A stretch of 64,000 nucleotides of DNA from an uncultured cyanobacterium (lineage in GTDB: Bacteria > Cyanobacteriota > Cyanobacteriia > PCC-6307 > Cyanobiaceae): assembly GCA_903935205.1 (NCBI GenBank), contig CAIZQU010000057.1, positions 1 through 64,000 on the forward strand. The letters run 5' to 3'. Under the pieces are notes generated by a model, which saw only the letters and a program-made list of their open reading frames with translations, did not search any database and was not told the DNA's origin. This document shows, one piece after another, positions 51,610-60,883 of this stretch. The first letter of the stretch is position 1, and every line of letters begins with the position of its first letter. Made by a program: the position numbers and the translations under genes.

Positions 51610-52197
51610 TCAGCTGCCCACCGCCGCGGCGCCACGGCTCACCCGCCGGATTTCGGAGGAGAAGCTGGCCCGGGCGGGGCGGCCATCATGGCGCTGCTCG
51701 ATGCTGCTGCGCAGGCGCAGGTTGGGCTTGGTGAACCAGATGCGCTCCCGCACCACGGCCTCGGCGTCGGTGCGAGTCAGCTCCAGGCTGCCGTCCGGCC
51801 AGAACCTCCAGCTGCCGACACTCTGCGATCGCTCCGGCCCCGTCCAGCTGACAAACGCTCCGGCCGCCTGAAACTGCAGGCGGCGGCGTGCGGGCGCGCC
51901 CTCGCCGGCCGCCGGAGGGGTCACCTCCAGCCCCCCGGGATCCCCCTCCTGCTCCGGGCTGAGATACGTCACGGCCAGCTCCCCGCGGCGGGCCCCATGC
52001 CAGGACTCCTCCGGCGCCTCCGGCTCCGCCGGTTCAGCGGTCCCGGCAGCGGTGTCGGCAGCGGCGACCCGATCGGCGGCGTCGAGGGCAAAGCTGCTGC
52101 GCACACTCAGCCAGTCCCCCGCGCAGAACTCCAGAAAGCTGCGCAGATCCTGGGGGGGAAAGTCGCTCACGGCGGGCAGGGAACGGGCCGGGACCAT
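51610..52197 (-). CDS. CpcS/CpeS-type phycobiliprotein lyase
   Basis: A 195-aa protein from ATG 52197; GTG 52170 is possible. It has LRSFLEFCAGDWLSVRSSFAL, a variable Glu/Ala-rich insert, GSWRFWPDGSLELTR, ERIWFTKPNLRLRSSIE and ASFSSEIRRV, the lipocalin-like pattern of S/U-type lyases. It attaches bilin to Cys of phycobiliproteins. This is the clearest sign of a cyanobacterial host. Substrate subunit unclear. It lies 86 bases after era. Confidence 0.87.
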   Translation of the reverse strand: MVPARSLPAVSDFPPQDLRSFLEFCAGDWLSVRSSFALDAADRVAAADTAAGTAEPAEPEAPEESWHGARRGELAVTYLSPEQEGDPGGLEVTPPAAGEGAPARRRLQFQAAGAFVSWTGPERSQSVGSWRFWPDGSLELTRTDAEAVVRERIWFTKPNLRLRSSIEQRHDGRPARASFSSEIRRVSRGAAAVGS

Positions 52198-52283
52198 CCT
52201 CTCAGCCCCCCCCTGGCCAGGGGGGCAACCGACTGGGGCGGAGCATGGGCCTGGGGCGACCGCCGCGGCCCGAATCGGCCCTT

Positions 52284-53228
52284 TCAGGCGCCGTCGTAGC
52301 CCAGTTCCGCCAGCCGGGCCGGTTGGCGCCGCCAGTGGGGAATGACCTTGACGAACAGCTCCAGGTAGACCGGTCCGTCGAAGACCTTCTGCATCTGCAG
52401 CCGCGCCTCCCGCCCGATCTCCCGCAGCATGGCGCCGCCCTTGCCGATCAGGATCGCCTTCTGGCTGGCCCGTTCCACCACCACCGTGGCCAGCACGGCC
52501 GTGCGCGGCCCGTCCTCCACGATCCGCTCCACCCGAACCGCCACCGCGTGGGGCACCTCCTCCCGCGTCTGGTGCAGCACCTGCTCGCGGATCAGCTCCG
52601 CCAGCAGCAGCTGCTCGGGCTGATCGCAGACCGTGTCGGCGGGATAGAGGGCGGGGCCAGGGGGCAGGGCGGCGATCAGGCTGTCCAGCAGGGCGGGGCT
52701 GCCGGCACCGTCGAGGGCGCAGATCGGATGCAGCGGCCAATCCAGGGCAGGTTCACCCTCACCGCCGTCGATCAGGGCCTGATAACTGGCCAGCAGCTCC
52801 TCGGCCTGGCCGGCTGCGATCCGATCCTGCTTGTTGAGGGCAATCCGCACAGGCACGCGCACCTGGCGCAGCAACTGCACGATGAAGGCATCGCCCCGGC
52901 CGGCGGGTTGGCTGCCATCCACAAGCAGCAGCACCACATCCACATCACCGATGGCACTGCGGGCGCTCTGCACCAGGCGTTGCCCGAGCAGATGGTGGGG
53001 CTTGTGGATGCCCGGGGTGTCGAGCAGCACCAGCTGGGCTTCCGCTGTGGTGAGCACGGCCCGGAGCCGGTGACGGGTGGTCTGGGCCACCGGCGAGGTG
53101 ATCGCCACCTTCTGGCCCACCAGCTGGTTCACCAGGGTGCTCTTGCCCACGTTCGGCCGGCCGACCAGGGCGACGAAGCCCGATCGGAAGCCGGCGGGAT
53201 CGGTGGATGGTGGCGCTGGAATCTCCAT
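52284..53228 (-). CDS. era: GTPase Era
   Basis: A 314-aa protein from ATG 53228. GTPase motifs: VALVGRPNVGKSTLVNQLVG, TTRHRLRAV, LVLLDTPGIHKP and ALNKQDRI; the C-terminal KH domain follows (REIGREARLQMQKVFDGPVYLEL). It binds 16S rRNA and helps assemble the 30S subunit. First gene of the minus-strand unit that ends with larB. Confidence 0.96.
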   Translation of the reverse strand: MEIPAPPSTDPAGFRSGFVALVGRPNVGKSTLVNQLVGQKVAITSPVAQTTRHRLRAVLTTAEAQLVLLDTPGIHKPHHLLGQRLVQSARSAIGDVDVVLLLVDGSQPAGRGDAFIVQLLRQVRVPVRIALNKQDRIAAGQAEELLASYQALIDGGEGEPALDWPLHPICALDGAGSPALLDSLIAALPPGPALYPADTVCDQPEQLLLAELIREQVLHQTREEVPHAVAVRVERIVEDGPRTAVLATVVVERASQKAILIGKGGAMLREIGREARLQMQKVFDGPVYLELFVKVIPHWRRQPARLAELGYDGA

Positions 53229-53320
53229 CCCCCAAGCCTGACAGCCCCTGGCCATCCCCGCCCGCCGGCGGTGGCTCTCTCCATAGGCTTGGATCCGTAT
53301 CCGCCGGCATCCGTCGCCCC

Positions 53321-53851
53321 ATGACCGCCGATTCGACCCCGAGCCAACCCAGCTTTCCGCAGGCCATGGAGATCGCCGCCCAGTGGCTCGGGCTCTGGGA
53401 GGCCGCCGAGCTGAGCGATGAGGTGCTCGCCGATCGCGTCGGTTCCCTGGTGGCCAGCCGCGATGGCGCCCGCGGCTTCTTTGTGGTGGCCCTGGCCGGC
53501 GACAGCCCAGTGCTGGATCGCCTGCCGGAGGCCCTGGTCGGCCAGCTGCGGGACGCCGGCGAAGGGGTGGTCGATCTCACCGCCCGCAACCTGGCCATGG
53601 CCACGGCGATGGCTCTGCACCATCGCCGCCAGGGTGACGTCGAGCAGGCGGAGCGTTCCGAGCGGGTGCGGGAGCGCAGCGCCGAGTTGCTGCGCCGTCT
53701 CGATCCGCTGCTGGTCAAGTCCCGGCTGGACACCCTGCTCCTGGCCGCGCGGGATGGGGAGGGTTCCGATCAGAGCTTCCTGGATCGCTGGGGGTACGAC
53801 GACGACCAGCGGCAGGCCATCGCTGAATCGGTTCTGGCCGTTGCTGACTGA
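53321..53851 (+). CDS. Conserved-looking cyanobacterial hypothetical protein
   Basis: A 176-aa mostly helical protein: AAQWLGLWEAAELSDEVLADR, LVASRDGARGFFVVALAG, LTARNLAMATAMALHHRR, DPLLVKSRLDTLLLAA. No catalytic motif. It reads like a conserved protein adjacent to era in picocyanobacteria, but I cannot give a function. It diverges from era with ~90 bases between. Confidence 0.8.
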   Translation: MTADSTPSQPSFPQAMEIAAQWLGLWEAAELSDEVLADRVGSLVASRDGARGFFVVALAGDSPVLDRLPEALVGQLRDAGEGVVDLTARNLAMATAMALHHRRQGDVEQAERSERVRERSAELLRRLDPLLVKSRLDTLLLAARDGEGSDQSFLDRWGYDDDQRQAIAESVLAVAD

Positions 53852-53921
53852 GGGCTGCGGCTCCCGCCTGCAGCCCCTCGGCGCAGCGCCTGGCCAGGGG
53901 CGGTCGAGGGCTTCAGGGAGC

Positions 53922-54248
53922 CTAGGGATCAGGTTGGCGCCACAGGGGGGCGTCGCCCTGGCCCCGACTGCTGGGACTCCAGAGCAATCCCGCTCCCGAG
54001 GGGGCTGGATTCGGCGTCCAGATCGGCTCCCGGGTTGGGGATGTGGAGGTGGGAACCGTCTGCCAGAGGGGGGCCTGGTAAGGGCCCGGAGGGGGCAACG
54101 CTCTGGTCGTCGGCATGGGGGGCCTCGCCGACGACGGCGCGGTCGCGGGCTCGGGGGGTTGGGGGGTGGCCACCGGTTGGGCGGCGCCGGGTAGGCCGAT
54201 CAGAACGGCGGCGAAGGCCGTCAGGGAAAGCCGGGGGGGATGGAGCAC
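53922..54248 (-). CDS. Small exported Pro-rich protein
   Basis: A 108-aa protein from GTG 54248, 7 bases after the stop of the upstream Pro/Ala-rich gene. An N-terminal signal-like segment (LSLTAFAAVLIGLPGAAQP) is followed by a Pro/Thr/Ser-rich chain with Trp (APLWQTVP, EPIWTPNP, APLWRQPDP). The open frame continues upstream to 54407 but overlaps the other gene. Function unknown; an envelope role is likely. Confidence 0.55.
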   Translation of the reverse strand: MLHPPRLSLTAFAAVLIGLPGAAQPVATPQPPEPATAPSSARPPMPTTRALPPPGPYQAPLWQTVPTSTSPTREPIWTPNPAPSGAGLLWSPSSRGQGDAPLWRQPDP

Positions 54249-54255
54249 GGCGCCC

Positions 54256-55434
54256 TCAGGGGGTGGGAATGGCTGCCGACTCGGCAACGGGGGCTGGAGC
54301 AGGAGAGGGGGCTGGAGCAGGCGCTGGCGCTGGTGCTGGTGCTGCGGCGGCGACCGGTTCAGGGGCTGGCTGCGGCGTTGCAGCAGGAGCTGGCGCGGGG
54401 CTCCCATGGGCCACGCTGGGGGCCGCCGCTGCCGGGCTGGGGATCGACGCGGGCTGCTGATTCGCCTGAATCGGAGCGGAGGGTTGGGCCGGAATCTGGG
54501 AGGCCCGGGGGGTGGGGCTCTGGACCGGGGCGGCGGCCGTACGGGGCGGGATCAGAACGCCAGCAGCAGCTGGCATCGGCTCAAGATTCACCAGCGCGGC
54601 CCTCACACCGCTGCCGTCGGCGGCGGTCTGTTTGCGCGACCACTGACGGATCTCGTCGACGACTGCGGGGTCATCGGCGCGACTGAGGATGTCGACACTG
54701 CCATCACCCTGGATGGCCAGAGGCACGGTGGTCGCCCGGCGCACCCGGGTGGAGGGGATGTGGATGACGCGGGCTGACTGGATCCTGGAGACGCCACCCT
54801 GGGGCGCTGGCAGGGACTGAAGGGCCTGGCGCATCGGTTCGCGCCAGAGGGCCGGAAGAGGGGCCAGTGGGTCGGCACTGCTGGCCCAGCGGGCCCGCTC
54901 GGCCAGGGCCAGGGAGGGAGCCGCCGGTTGCTGGAGATCGGCCAGGGTGAGGGCACCACCGAGCAGCTCGGAGCGCCGGAACCCCGAGCTGAGCAGGGCA
55001 GGGGAGGATGGGTTGGAACCGGACCCCAACCCCAGGGGAACGGGACCGTCGGCACGACTCAGCCCGGGCTGGGGTGTCTGAAGGGCCTCAGTGGCGGGTT
55101 CCGCCAGCCTGGCGGCCAGGCTCAGGGCGCCCTGATCGGGCCGGTTGGCATAGCCGGCGGAGGGTGCCGCCGACGGCCTGAGCATCAGGCCGGAGCTGGT
55201 AGGGGTTGGGTGGTTGCTGGGAGGGGTGAGACCGGGGCGGGCGGTCGCCAGGGGAGCCAGGGGGGGGCGGACGGAAGCGGCTGCGGCAGCGATCTCCCGG
55301 GCGTCCTTGACCGACGCCTGCCAGCGGTCATGCAGGTCGATGGCCAGAAGCGGAAGCCAGATGGACTGGCTGAGAAGGGCCCAGGCCACGGGGCGGGAAA
55401 GGCCGTGGAGGCCGCTGAAATCAGGTTGGGCCAT
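54256..55434 (-). CDS. Pro/Ala-rich envelope-associated protein
   Basis: A 392-aa protein. A short hydrophobic N-terminal segment (VAWALLSQSIWLPLLAI) may anchor it. The middle (residues ~220-290) has an ordered part: SARVIHIPSTRVRRATTVPL, DGSVDILSRADDPAVVDEIR. The C-terminal ~90 residues are (Ala-Pro)n repeats such as APAPAPAPAPAPSPAPAP, which could span peptidoglycan. Family unknown. It lies 41 bases after the Wza-like gene on the same strand. Confidence 0.7.
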   Translation of the reverse strand: MAQPDFSGLHGLSRPVAWALLSQSIWLPLLAIDLHDRWQASVKDAREIAAAAASVRPPLAPLATARPGLTPPSNHPTPTSSGLMLRPSAAPSAGYANRPDQGALSLAARLAEPATEALQTPQPGLSRADGPVPLGLGSGSNPSSPALLSSGFRRSELLGGALTLADLQQPAAPSLALAERARWASSADPLAPLPALWREPMRQALQSLPAPQGGVSRIQSARVIHIPSTRVRRATTVPLAIQGDGSVDILSRADDPAVVDEIRQWSRKQTAADGSGVRAALVNLEPMPAAAGVLIPPRTAAAPVQSPTPRASQIPAQPSAPIQANQQPASIPSPAAAAPSVAHGSPAPAPAATPQPAPEPVAAAAPAPAPAPAPAPSPAPAPVAESAAIPTP

Positions 55435-55475
55435 GACGGGGTCGGAGTGTCAAAAAAGAGGAGAAGGGGTTGGGC

Positions 55476-56663
55476 CTAATTGTTCCTGTCGTTCCAGCGA
55501 TAGAAATACCAGGTGTTGTAGATATTCAGCAGACCTGTAGCAGCATTGATGGGAACGGCAAGGTCACCGATGGCGTCTATAACTTGACCGAAGGCTGACT
55601 TGTTCACAATGATCGTATCGCCGTTGCGCAATGGCGGGTTGGAAGCCTGGGAGATATTGTTAAACTGCTTGTATTGATAAGTTTGGCGTAAAACCTTGCC
55701 ATCGCGGCCAAAGCGAACCAGTTGGATCTTGTTGGTCTGAGCGCGCCACTTGATCGGGCCGCCAGCTTTGAAAATGGCCTCGACCATCGGGGTATTGGCC
55801 GCCAGCTGAAGGGTGCCCGGAGATTTGACTTCGCCGATGACGTTAACGTTGATGGCTGAAGGCGAAAGGTTGGAGATGCCGACCTGGAGGATCTCTTCAG
55901 GGATGAAATCAGTTGTTTTGCTGACAATCAATGTGTCACCATCAAAGAGGATCGGGTTCTGCAGCTGATTGCCTTGCAGCAGCACCTGACTCAGATCCAG
56001 GGTGGTCTCCTTCAGGGATCCATCAGGTCCAGCCAGCCGTCTGAGCACCACGCGCCGGATGTCGGAATTGAGGGTGACACCGCCGGCCTGCTGGATCGCC
56101 GTGACCGGCGTGGAAAAGGATGGGAGGGGATAGAGGCCAGGTTTCTCCACCTCACCAATGATCGAAATCTTGGACGGCCTCGGACCGACCAGGGTGAGAT
56201 AGAGCTGGGGCCGGACCAATTGACGGCTGTAGAGCGACGTCAACCAGCGAGTAGCCTGGCCGATGGTGAGGCCGCTGAGCTGTACGGATCCAAGCAGCGG
56301 AAGACTGGCGGTGCCATCGGGCAGGATCCCGAAGCCGCCGCCCACCTCCTTGGCAGCGGGATCGAGAAAGTTGAGCTGGAGAGTATCGCCAGGCCCGAGC
56401 ACATAAAGGTCGCTGTAAACCTCTGTGAGGCTCAGACGCTCACCTCGACCAGGCGCCGTCGGACTTGACATCTGGGGCGATGTCGGGGCCGGCCCAGCGG
56501 CCATCGGTGGCCTGGCGGTCGTGCCCGCCCTCGCTGCGGATCCACCGGGCAGTGGCAACATCGGCAACACCGTCAGAGCGGTGAGCGCCAGAATCGCGGT
56601 TCTGGTCGCAGGGGGCCTGCGTCGGCGCAGGGCTGGATACCAGCGGGTTGCAGGTCTGGTCAT
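55476..56663 (-). CDS. Wza-like polysaccharide export protein (SLBB)
   Basis: A 395-aa protein from ATG 56663; TTG 56675 is possible. A signal/anchor segment (TAILALTALTVLPMLPLPGG) precedes the Poly_export domain (YVLGPGDTLQLNFLDPA, GILPDGTASLPLLGSVQLSG) and two SLBB domains (ISIIGEVEKPGLYPL; VNVIGEVKSPGTLQL). It should form the outer-membrane pore for an exopolysaccharide. It lacks an obvious lipobox Cys. It diverges from the Wzc-like kinase gene, its expected partner. Confidence 0.92.
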   Translation of the reverse strand: MTRPATRWYPALRRRRPPATRTAILALTALTVLPMLPLPGGSAARAGTTARPPMAAGPAPTSPQMSSPTAPGRGERLSLTEVYSDLYVLGPGDTLQLNFLDPAAKEVGGGFGILPDGTASLPLLGSVQLSGLTIGQATRWLTSLYSRQLVRPQLYLTLVGPRPSKISIIGEVEKPGLYPLPSFSTPVTAIQQAGGVTLNSDIRRVVLRRLAGPDGSLKETTLDLSQVLLQGNQLQNPILFDGDTLIVSKTTDFIPEEILQVGISNLSPSAINVNVIGEVKSPGTLQLAANTPMVEAIFKAGGPIKWRAQTNKIQLVRFGRDGKVLRQTYQYKQFNNISQASNPPLRNGDTIIVNKSAFGQVIDAIGDLAVPINAATGLLNIYNTWYFYRWNDRNN

Positions 56664-56978
56664 AGAAGCTGACAACGGCTGGTCTGAGCTCTACCGGCGC
56701 ATCACCATACCCGCAGGAGCCCGGTTCCGTCCCTCCGCTCCAGGAGCCCGCGCGGCGGATTCGCGGCATGCCGGGGCGGGTTTGTTCTGTCCCGGCTTCG
56801 CGCCTCCCTGGGCTGCGGTGCCATGGCGGCATTGACGCTGCGGATCGACGGCGCGGCCAGCGGAGACGCTCCAATCCAGGCAGGAGGCTCTCATCGGGCT
56901 GGCCACCTCCTCCGGAGAAAGCGGAAAAGCCGCTCTAGGATCACGTATCGCCTTGGCCGACAAGGCCGGAGATCGAAC
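56664..56978. other. Divergent promoter region of the export genes
   Basis: Separates the Wza-like and Wzc-like genes. No gene is convincing in either strand. CGGAG at 56967-56971, 7 bases before GTG 56979, is the ribosome site of the kinase gene. A shared regulator could control both sides. Confidence 0.5.
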
Positions 56979-59582
56979 GTGACCACCACGGGTGCCCCAA
57001 CCCAGTCCCCCTACGGGAGCAATGCCTCAGCAGCTGACCCCGGCCTGATTCAGGCCAGCCCCCAGCGATCTGCCACGGTGGACACGCTCCAGGGCATGAA
57101 CTCCCCCCTGGCCGCAAGCGACAGCGGTGCGGACGGTGGTGTCAAGGGATTGATCCGCACGCTGAAGCGTCGCCAGGGCATCTTCTTCTTTACGTTTGCG
57201 GTGGTCACCGGGGCCCTGGCTGCCAACACTCTGCGCCAGCGGATTTTCAACCCCGTCTATGAAGGCGGCTTCCAGATCCAGATCACCAATCCTTTCGAAC
57301 AAGCTGCAGCCACCCTTGGCGCTGAAACCAAACTGGAGACCGTGGCTCGTGCCGCGCCCAAACCGGACGTGCCAAGTCTGATCGTGCTGATGCGCAGCCC
57401 CCTGCTGGTCAAGCCGGTGGCCGACAGGATGGGTGTGCCGATGAAGGACGTCATCGACAATCTTGGCGTGAGCCCTGTCGGCGATGTCGATCAGGTTCTT
57501 TACGTCACGCTTCGCTGGCGCGATCCGGCCAAAGGAAGACAAATATTGAATGAGCTCTCGAAGGACTACACCAAATTTTCCCAGAGTCAGCGGCAGGCAG
57601 CCCTCGATTCCGGCGTTGAATTTCTGAACCAGCAGGCTCCTGACATCAATAATCGCGTTGTGAAGTACGAAGCCGAGCTCAAAGCTTTCCGCGAAAAGTA
57701 TAACATGCTTGACCCTTCATCCCTCGCAGCTGGCATCATCGAAAAGCGCGACAATTTGGTCGCCCAGGTGATGGATTTGCAAATCAAGCAGAGCGAGCTC
57801 TACAGCAAACTCAAGTCTGCAGAGTCCGGCCGGTTGCAGTGGAATCCCAGCGGCACTCCTACCGTTGTTGAACAGATGGGCCGAACCGGCACCATCATTC
57901 CAAGCAAGCTGCAGGGCAACGTGGCTGGATCCGGCCAGCCGGTTCCTTCGAGTGAACTGTTCGAATTTGAGCGCCAGCTGGCCAACGCTAAGGCCGTCTA
58001 TCGCGATGACTCGCCGATTGTGCAGTCGATCAAGGCGCGGCGGGATCAACTCTTGCCACTTGTGCGCAAGCAGGCCACCGATTTGATCAGGGCCGAGCTC
58101 CTGGCAAATGAGTCCCAGCAAGATGAGCTCAATCGTCAGATTCTGTTGCTCAATGAGAACTTCCGCAACAGCCCCACCATGATGCGGCGCTACGAAGACT
58201 TGCAGGGGAAGCTGACCAGCGCACGCTCCAACTACAACGCCTATATCACTGCCCGCGATAATTACCGCCTCCAGCGCGCCCGTGCCACTTCCCCCTGGCA
58301 GGTGATCGCACCCGCTGAATTCGCTGACATACCGGTTGAACCCAATCTCAAGAGCAACCTGATGAGGGCTCTGATGCTCGGCCTGATGGCTGGCGTCGGT
58401 GCCGCCATCCTGAGGGAGCGAACAGATAACGTCTTCCACACTCCAATGGAGACAGAAAGGGATCTGGGTCTACCCGTTCTTGGCCTGATTCCCTATCTAC
58501 CGCTTGAGCCTGGGGTGGAGATATCCACCAGCATCAGCAAGATGAGCGCCAGTGAACGCTTTGCCATCAAGGAATCGCTGCGCAGTTTGTTTACCACATT
58601 TCGTTTGTTGCGGGCCGACCGTGATATTCGCCTGGTCGGTGTTACTTCTTCGACCCAGGGCGAAGGCAAATCCACTGCTGTCACCATTTTCGCCCGAACA
58701 CTTGCTGACCTTGGTCTCAAGGTGCTGGTTGTGGATGCCGACCTTCGCCTGCCGATGCAGACCCGCTATCTCGGTTTGGCCCAGGGCGATGGTTTTTCAT
58801 CCGTGCTGACCGACAACACCCGCGACCTGCGCTCCTTGATTCAGCCCATACAGGACAATCTCGATGTGCTGCCCGCGGGTCCTAAACCGCCCGATCCGGC
58901 CAAGCTCCTCAACTCCTCCAGGGCCCAGGAGGTCGTTAATGACATCAGAGATCTCGACGAATACGACATTGTGTTGTTCGATGCTCCCCCCTGCCTTATG
59001 CTCGCTGACCCGATACTTCTGGGCGAAAAACTCGACGGTATCCTCTTCCTTGTCGGTCTCGGCAAAGTCAGTCGCGAACTGGCGCCCCAGGCCTGCAGGC
59101 GCATCAAGGCCACCGGTGTTGATGTGCTGGGTCTGATCTGCAACCAGGTCAACTTCCCAAGCCGCTTGAACGATTATGGCTATGAATATGGCTATTACTA
59201 TCACTACGCTTACGCCACGGCCAGCACGCCCAGCCGCAACCCAAGCACCTACGGCAAATCTCTGGGCCGCTACGCCCAGGGCTTTGGCAATTACGTGAAA
59301 CGCTACCGCGACTCTTATCTGACTGATCGCTACATCCGCGATGGCAGCAATGCCGCGGTGCAGCGCTATCACGAGCAAGGGGTTTCCCAGGAACTCCGCA
59401 ATAACTCGGCCAAGGGCAATTCCAGTACAAACGGAAGCAAATCCACTCCGACCACCGTCAGTTCCAAACCCCAGACCAGATCCGGGCAGTCAAACAATTC
59501 AAACCGCTCAGACGATGACCATGAAGGCGAAGATAAGGGTGTGTGGAGCCGGATTATGAAAAGGCTACCTTTTAAGCGTTGA
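56979..59582 (+). CDS. Wzc-like tyrosine autokinase/chain-length protein
   Basis: An 867-aa protein from GTG 56979. The N-terminal Wzz part has a membrane helix (GIFFFTFAVVTGALAANTL), a long coiled-coil region and a second helix near residue 465 (LMRALMLGLMAGVGAAIL). The BY-kinase domain has TSSTQGEGKST (556-566), VLVVDADLRLP and DIVLFDAPPCLML. A Tyr cluster (NDYGYEYGYYYHYAYA, ~731-746) is the autophosphorylation target. A Ser/Asn/Lys-rich extension of ~110 residues follows the Tyr cluster, which is unusual because Wzc normally ends there. It controls polymer length and export with the Wza-like protein. Confidence 0.93.
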   Translation: MTTTGAPTQSPYGSNASAADPGLIQASPQRSATVDTLQGMNSPLAASDSGADGGVKGLIRTLKRRQGIFFFTFAVVTGALAANTLRQRIFNPVYEGGFQIQITNPFEQAAATLGAETKLETVARAAPKPDVPSLIVLMRSPLLVKPVADRMGVPMKDVIDNLGVSPVGDVDQVLYVTLRWRDPAKGRQILNELSKDYTKFSQSQRQAALDSGVEFLNQQAPDINNRVVKYEAELKAFREKYNMLDPSSLAAGIIEKRDNLVAQVMDLQIKQSELYSKLKSAESGRLQWNPSGTPTVVEQMGRTGTIIPSKLQGNVAGSGQPVPSSELFEFERQLANAKAVYRDDSPIVQSIKARRDQLLPLVRKQATDLIRAELLANESQQDELNRQILLLNENFRNSPTMMRRYEDLQGKLTSARSNYNAYITARDNYRLQRARATSPWQVIAPAEFADIPVEPNLKSNLMRALMLGLMAGVGAAILRERTDNVFHTPMETERDLGLPVLGLIPYLPLEPGVEISTSISKMSASERFAIKESLRSLFTTFRLLRADRDIRLVGVTSSTQGEGKSTAVTIFARTLADLGLKVLVVDADLRLPMQTRYLGLAQGDGFSSVLTDNTRDLRSLIQPIQDNLDVLPAGPKPPDPAKLLNSSRAQEVVNDIRDLDEYDIVLFDAPPCLMLADPILLGEKLDGILFLVGLGKVSRELAPQACRRIKATGVDVLGLICNQVNFPSRLNDYGYEYGYYYHYAYATASTPSRNPSTYGKSLGRYAQGFGNYVKRYRDSYLTDRYIRDGSNAAVQRYHEQGVSQELRNNSAKGNSSTNGSKSTPTTVSSKPQTRSGQSNNSNRSDDDHEGEDKGVWSRIMKRLPFKR

Positions 59583-59621
59583 AACTGTCCCTCATCGGCC
59601 ACCGCTGAAGGCAGATCCAGG

Positions 59622-59648
59622 CTCTGGGTTTTACCCAGAGTTTTTTTT
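59622..59648 (+). terminator. Rho-independent terminator of the kinase gene
   Basis: CTCTGGG and CCCAGAG pair around a TTTTA loop, followed by eight T. It stands 40 bases after the kinase stop and just before the convergent phosphatase gene end. Confidence 0.9.
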
Positions 59649-60171
59649 ATGCTTCCTTCAACACGGCTTCCAGCACATCGAGGTCGCCGTAGATCGGCAT
59701 GGCACGAGGGTGGCACAGTCGCACCGTGTCGAGAGCTTCAAGCAGATGGATCTTGCGTTCACGGGCGATCAGGCCTGCGGCGAGCAGCGGCGAACGCTCA
59801 ATTCCAGCCATGCAGTGCAGATAGGTTGGTGGTTGCGCCGCCAGGATTTCGGCAGCAAGGTCAAGGGCCTTGCGGAGTCGTTCCGGCCTGAGTTCCTCCT
59901 GACGCCGATGATCGGGAAGACTCACCCTTCCCTGCAGCCAGTGATCGGGTGGTGGGCAGATTTCTTCCTCTGAGTAACAACAGCTGAAGCGGCTCCGAAA
60001 GCCAGCCTCCTCAAGCTGCCGCCAATGGCTTTCGCTTCTAGGCATCGGTCCGATCGCCAGACGACCGCTGATCAGCCAGCTGTAGGAAAGTGCGGGGATC
60101 GGCGCTGGTTGTTGCTTTTGGTCCCCCCTGGCGGTGGCCTTGGGCTTGCGGAAGCGATCGAGCAAACTCAT
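59647..60171 (-). CDS. Dual-specificity/tyrosine-type phosphatase
   Basis: A 174-aa protein. The signature YLHCMAGIERSPLLAAGL contains the Cys-x5-Arg loop, preceded by a likely general-acid region (SLPDHRRQEE). Family members dephosphorylate Tyr/Ser or other phosphates. Its position facing the tyrosine kinase gene suggests it may reverse that kinase, but the usual partner is a low-molecular-weight phosphatase, so this is inference. Confidence 0.85.
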   Translation of the reverse strand: MSLLDRFRKPKATARGDQKQQPAPIPALSYSWLISGRLAIGPMPRSESHWRQLEEAGFRSRFSCCYSEEEICPPPDHWLQGRVSLPDHRRQEELRPERLRKALDLAAEILAAQPPTYLHCMAGIERSPLLAAGLIARERKIHLLEALDTVRLCHPRAMPIYGDLDVLEAVLKEA

Positions 60172-60208
60172 CCTTGAAGTCAGCGTCTACAAAGCCTACG
60201 CCTGCCGC

Positions 60209-60883
60209 TCAATGGCCGGCTGACCGTGGCGCCAGAGCCGGACGGATCCCCTCAAGAAGCTTCTGCCAGCGCTGCTCGTCGATTCCCCCAGCTCCCGCTC
60301 GACCGCCTTTGACGCTGATCAGCACGCACTCGTAGCGTCGGGGCAGTTGGAGGCCGAGCAGCGACCTGAGCCGATCGAGACGATCTGTGGGCAGTTGGTC
60401 GACCAGGGGCAGCAATTGGTCTGTGGTGACTCCGTACCCTCCCATGCCAGCTTTGCCGAGCACCAGACAGGTCTGTCGCATTGATGCGGCCTGGTTCAGA
60501 CCCTGGGCCGATTGGGGAGGTCCGGGCAGGAGTTGACGCTTCTGCAGACGAAGGGACGGATCAGAAGCAGCCAGGAGGCTTGCACTGAAGGACAAACGCT
60601 CGCGGACAATGCCACGGACCAGCCTCAGGGTTTGCCCCTCGCCGATGCCGTAGCCGAGACCCTCCGATGTCGCCCATTCGTAGCGGCGTCGGGATGGGAG
60701 CGAAGCCAACGGCTCAGCGGAGAAGCCATGGCTCTTGAGCTGCTGGCTCACAGCCCTGGCATTGATGGCTGATGCGCTGGGCCAGCGGGGCCAGATGATC
60801 GATTTGAGCGCCAGTAATACGGCGATGGTCGCTAACAGGGCGAAAAAGGATTGTCTGCCTGAGATCGAACGGCTGGCAACCAT
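60209..60883 (-). CDS. Cyanoexosortase A-associated protein
   Basis: A 224-aa protein with an N-terminal membrane helix (FFALLATIAVLLALKSIIW) and an exported domain. It begins one base inside the exosortase stop (TGATG overlap). Position, size and topology fit the cyanoexosortase A system-associated protein, related in role to EpsI. Sequence motifs alone are weak: RRYEWATSEGLGYGIGEG, CLVLGKAGMGGYGVT. Confidence 0.8.
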   Translation of the reverse strand: MVASRSISGRQSFFALLATIAVLLALKSIIWPRWPSASAINARAVSQQLKSHGFSAEPLASLPSRRRYEWATSEGLGYGIGEGQTLRLVRGIVRERLSFSASLLAASDPSLRLQKRQLLPGPPQSAQGLNQAASMRQTCLVLGKAGMGGYGVTTDQLLPLVDQLPTDRLDRLRSLLGLQLPRRYECVLISVKGGRAGAGGIDEQRWQKLLEGIRPALAPRSAGH

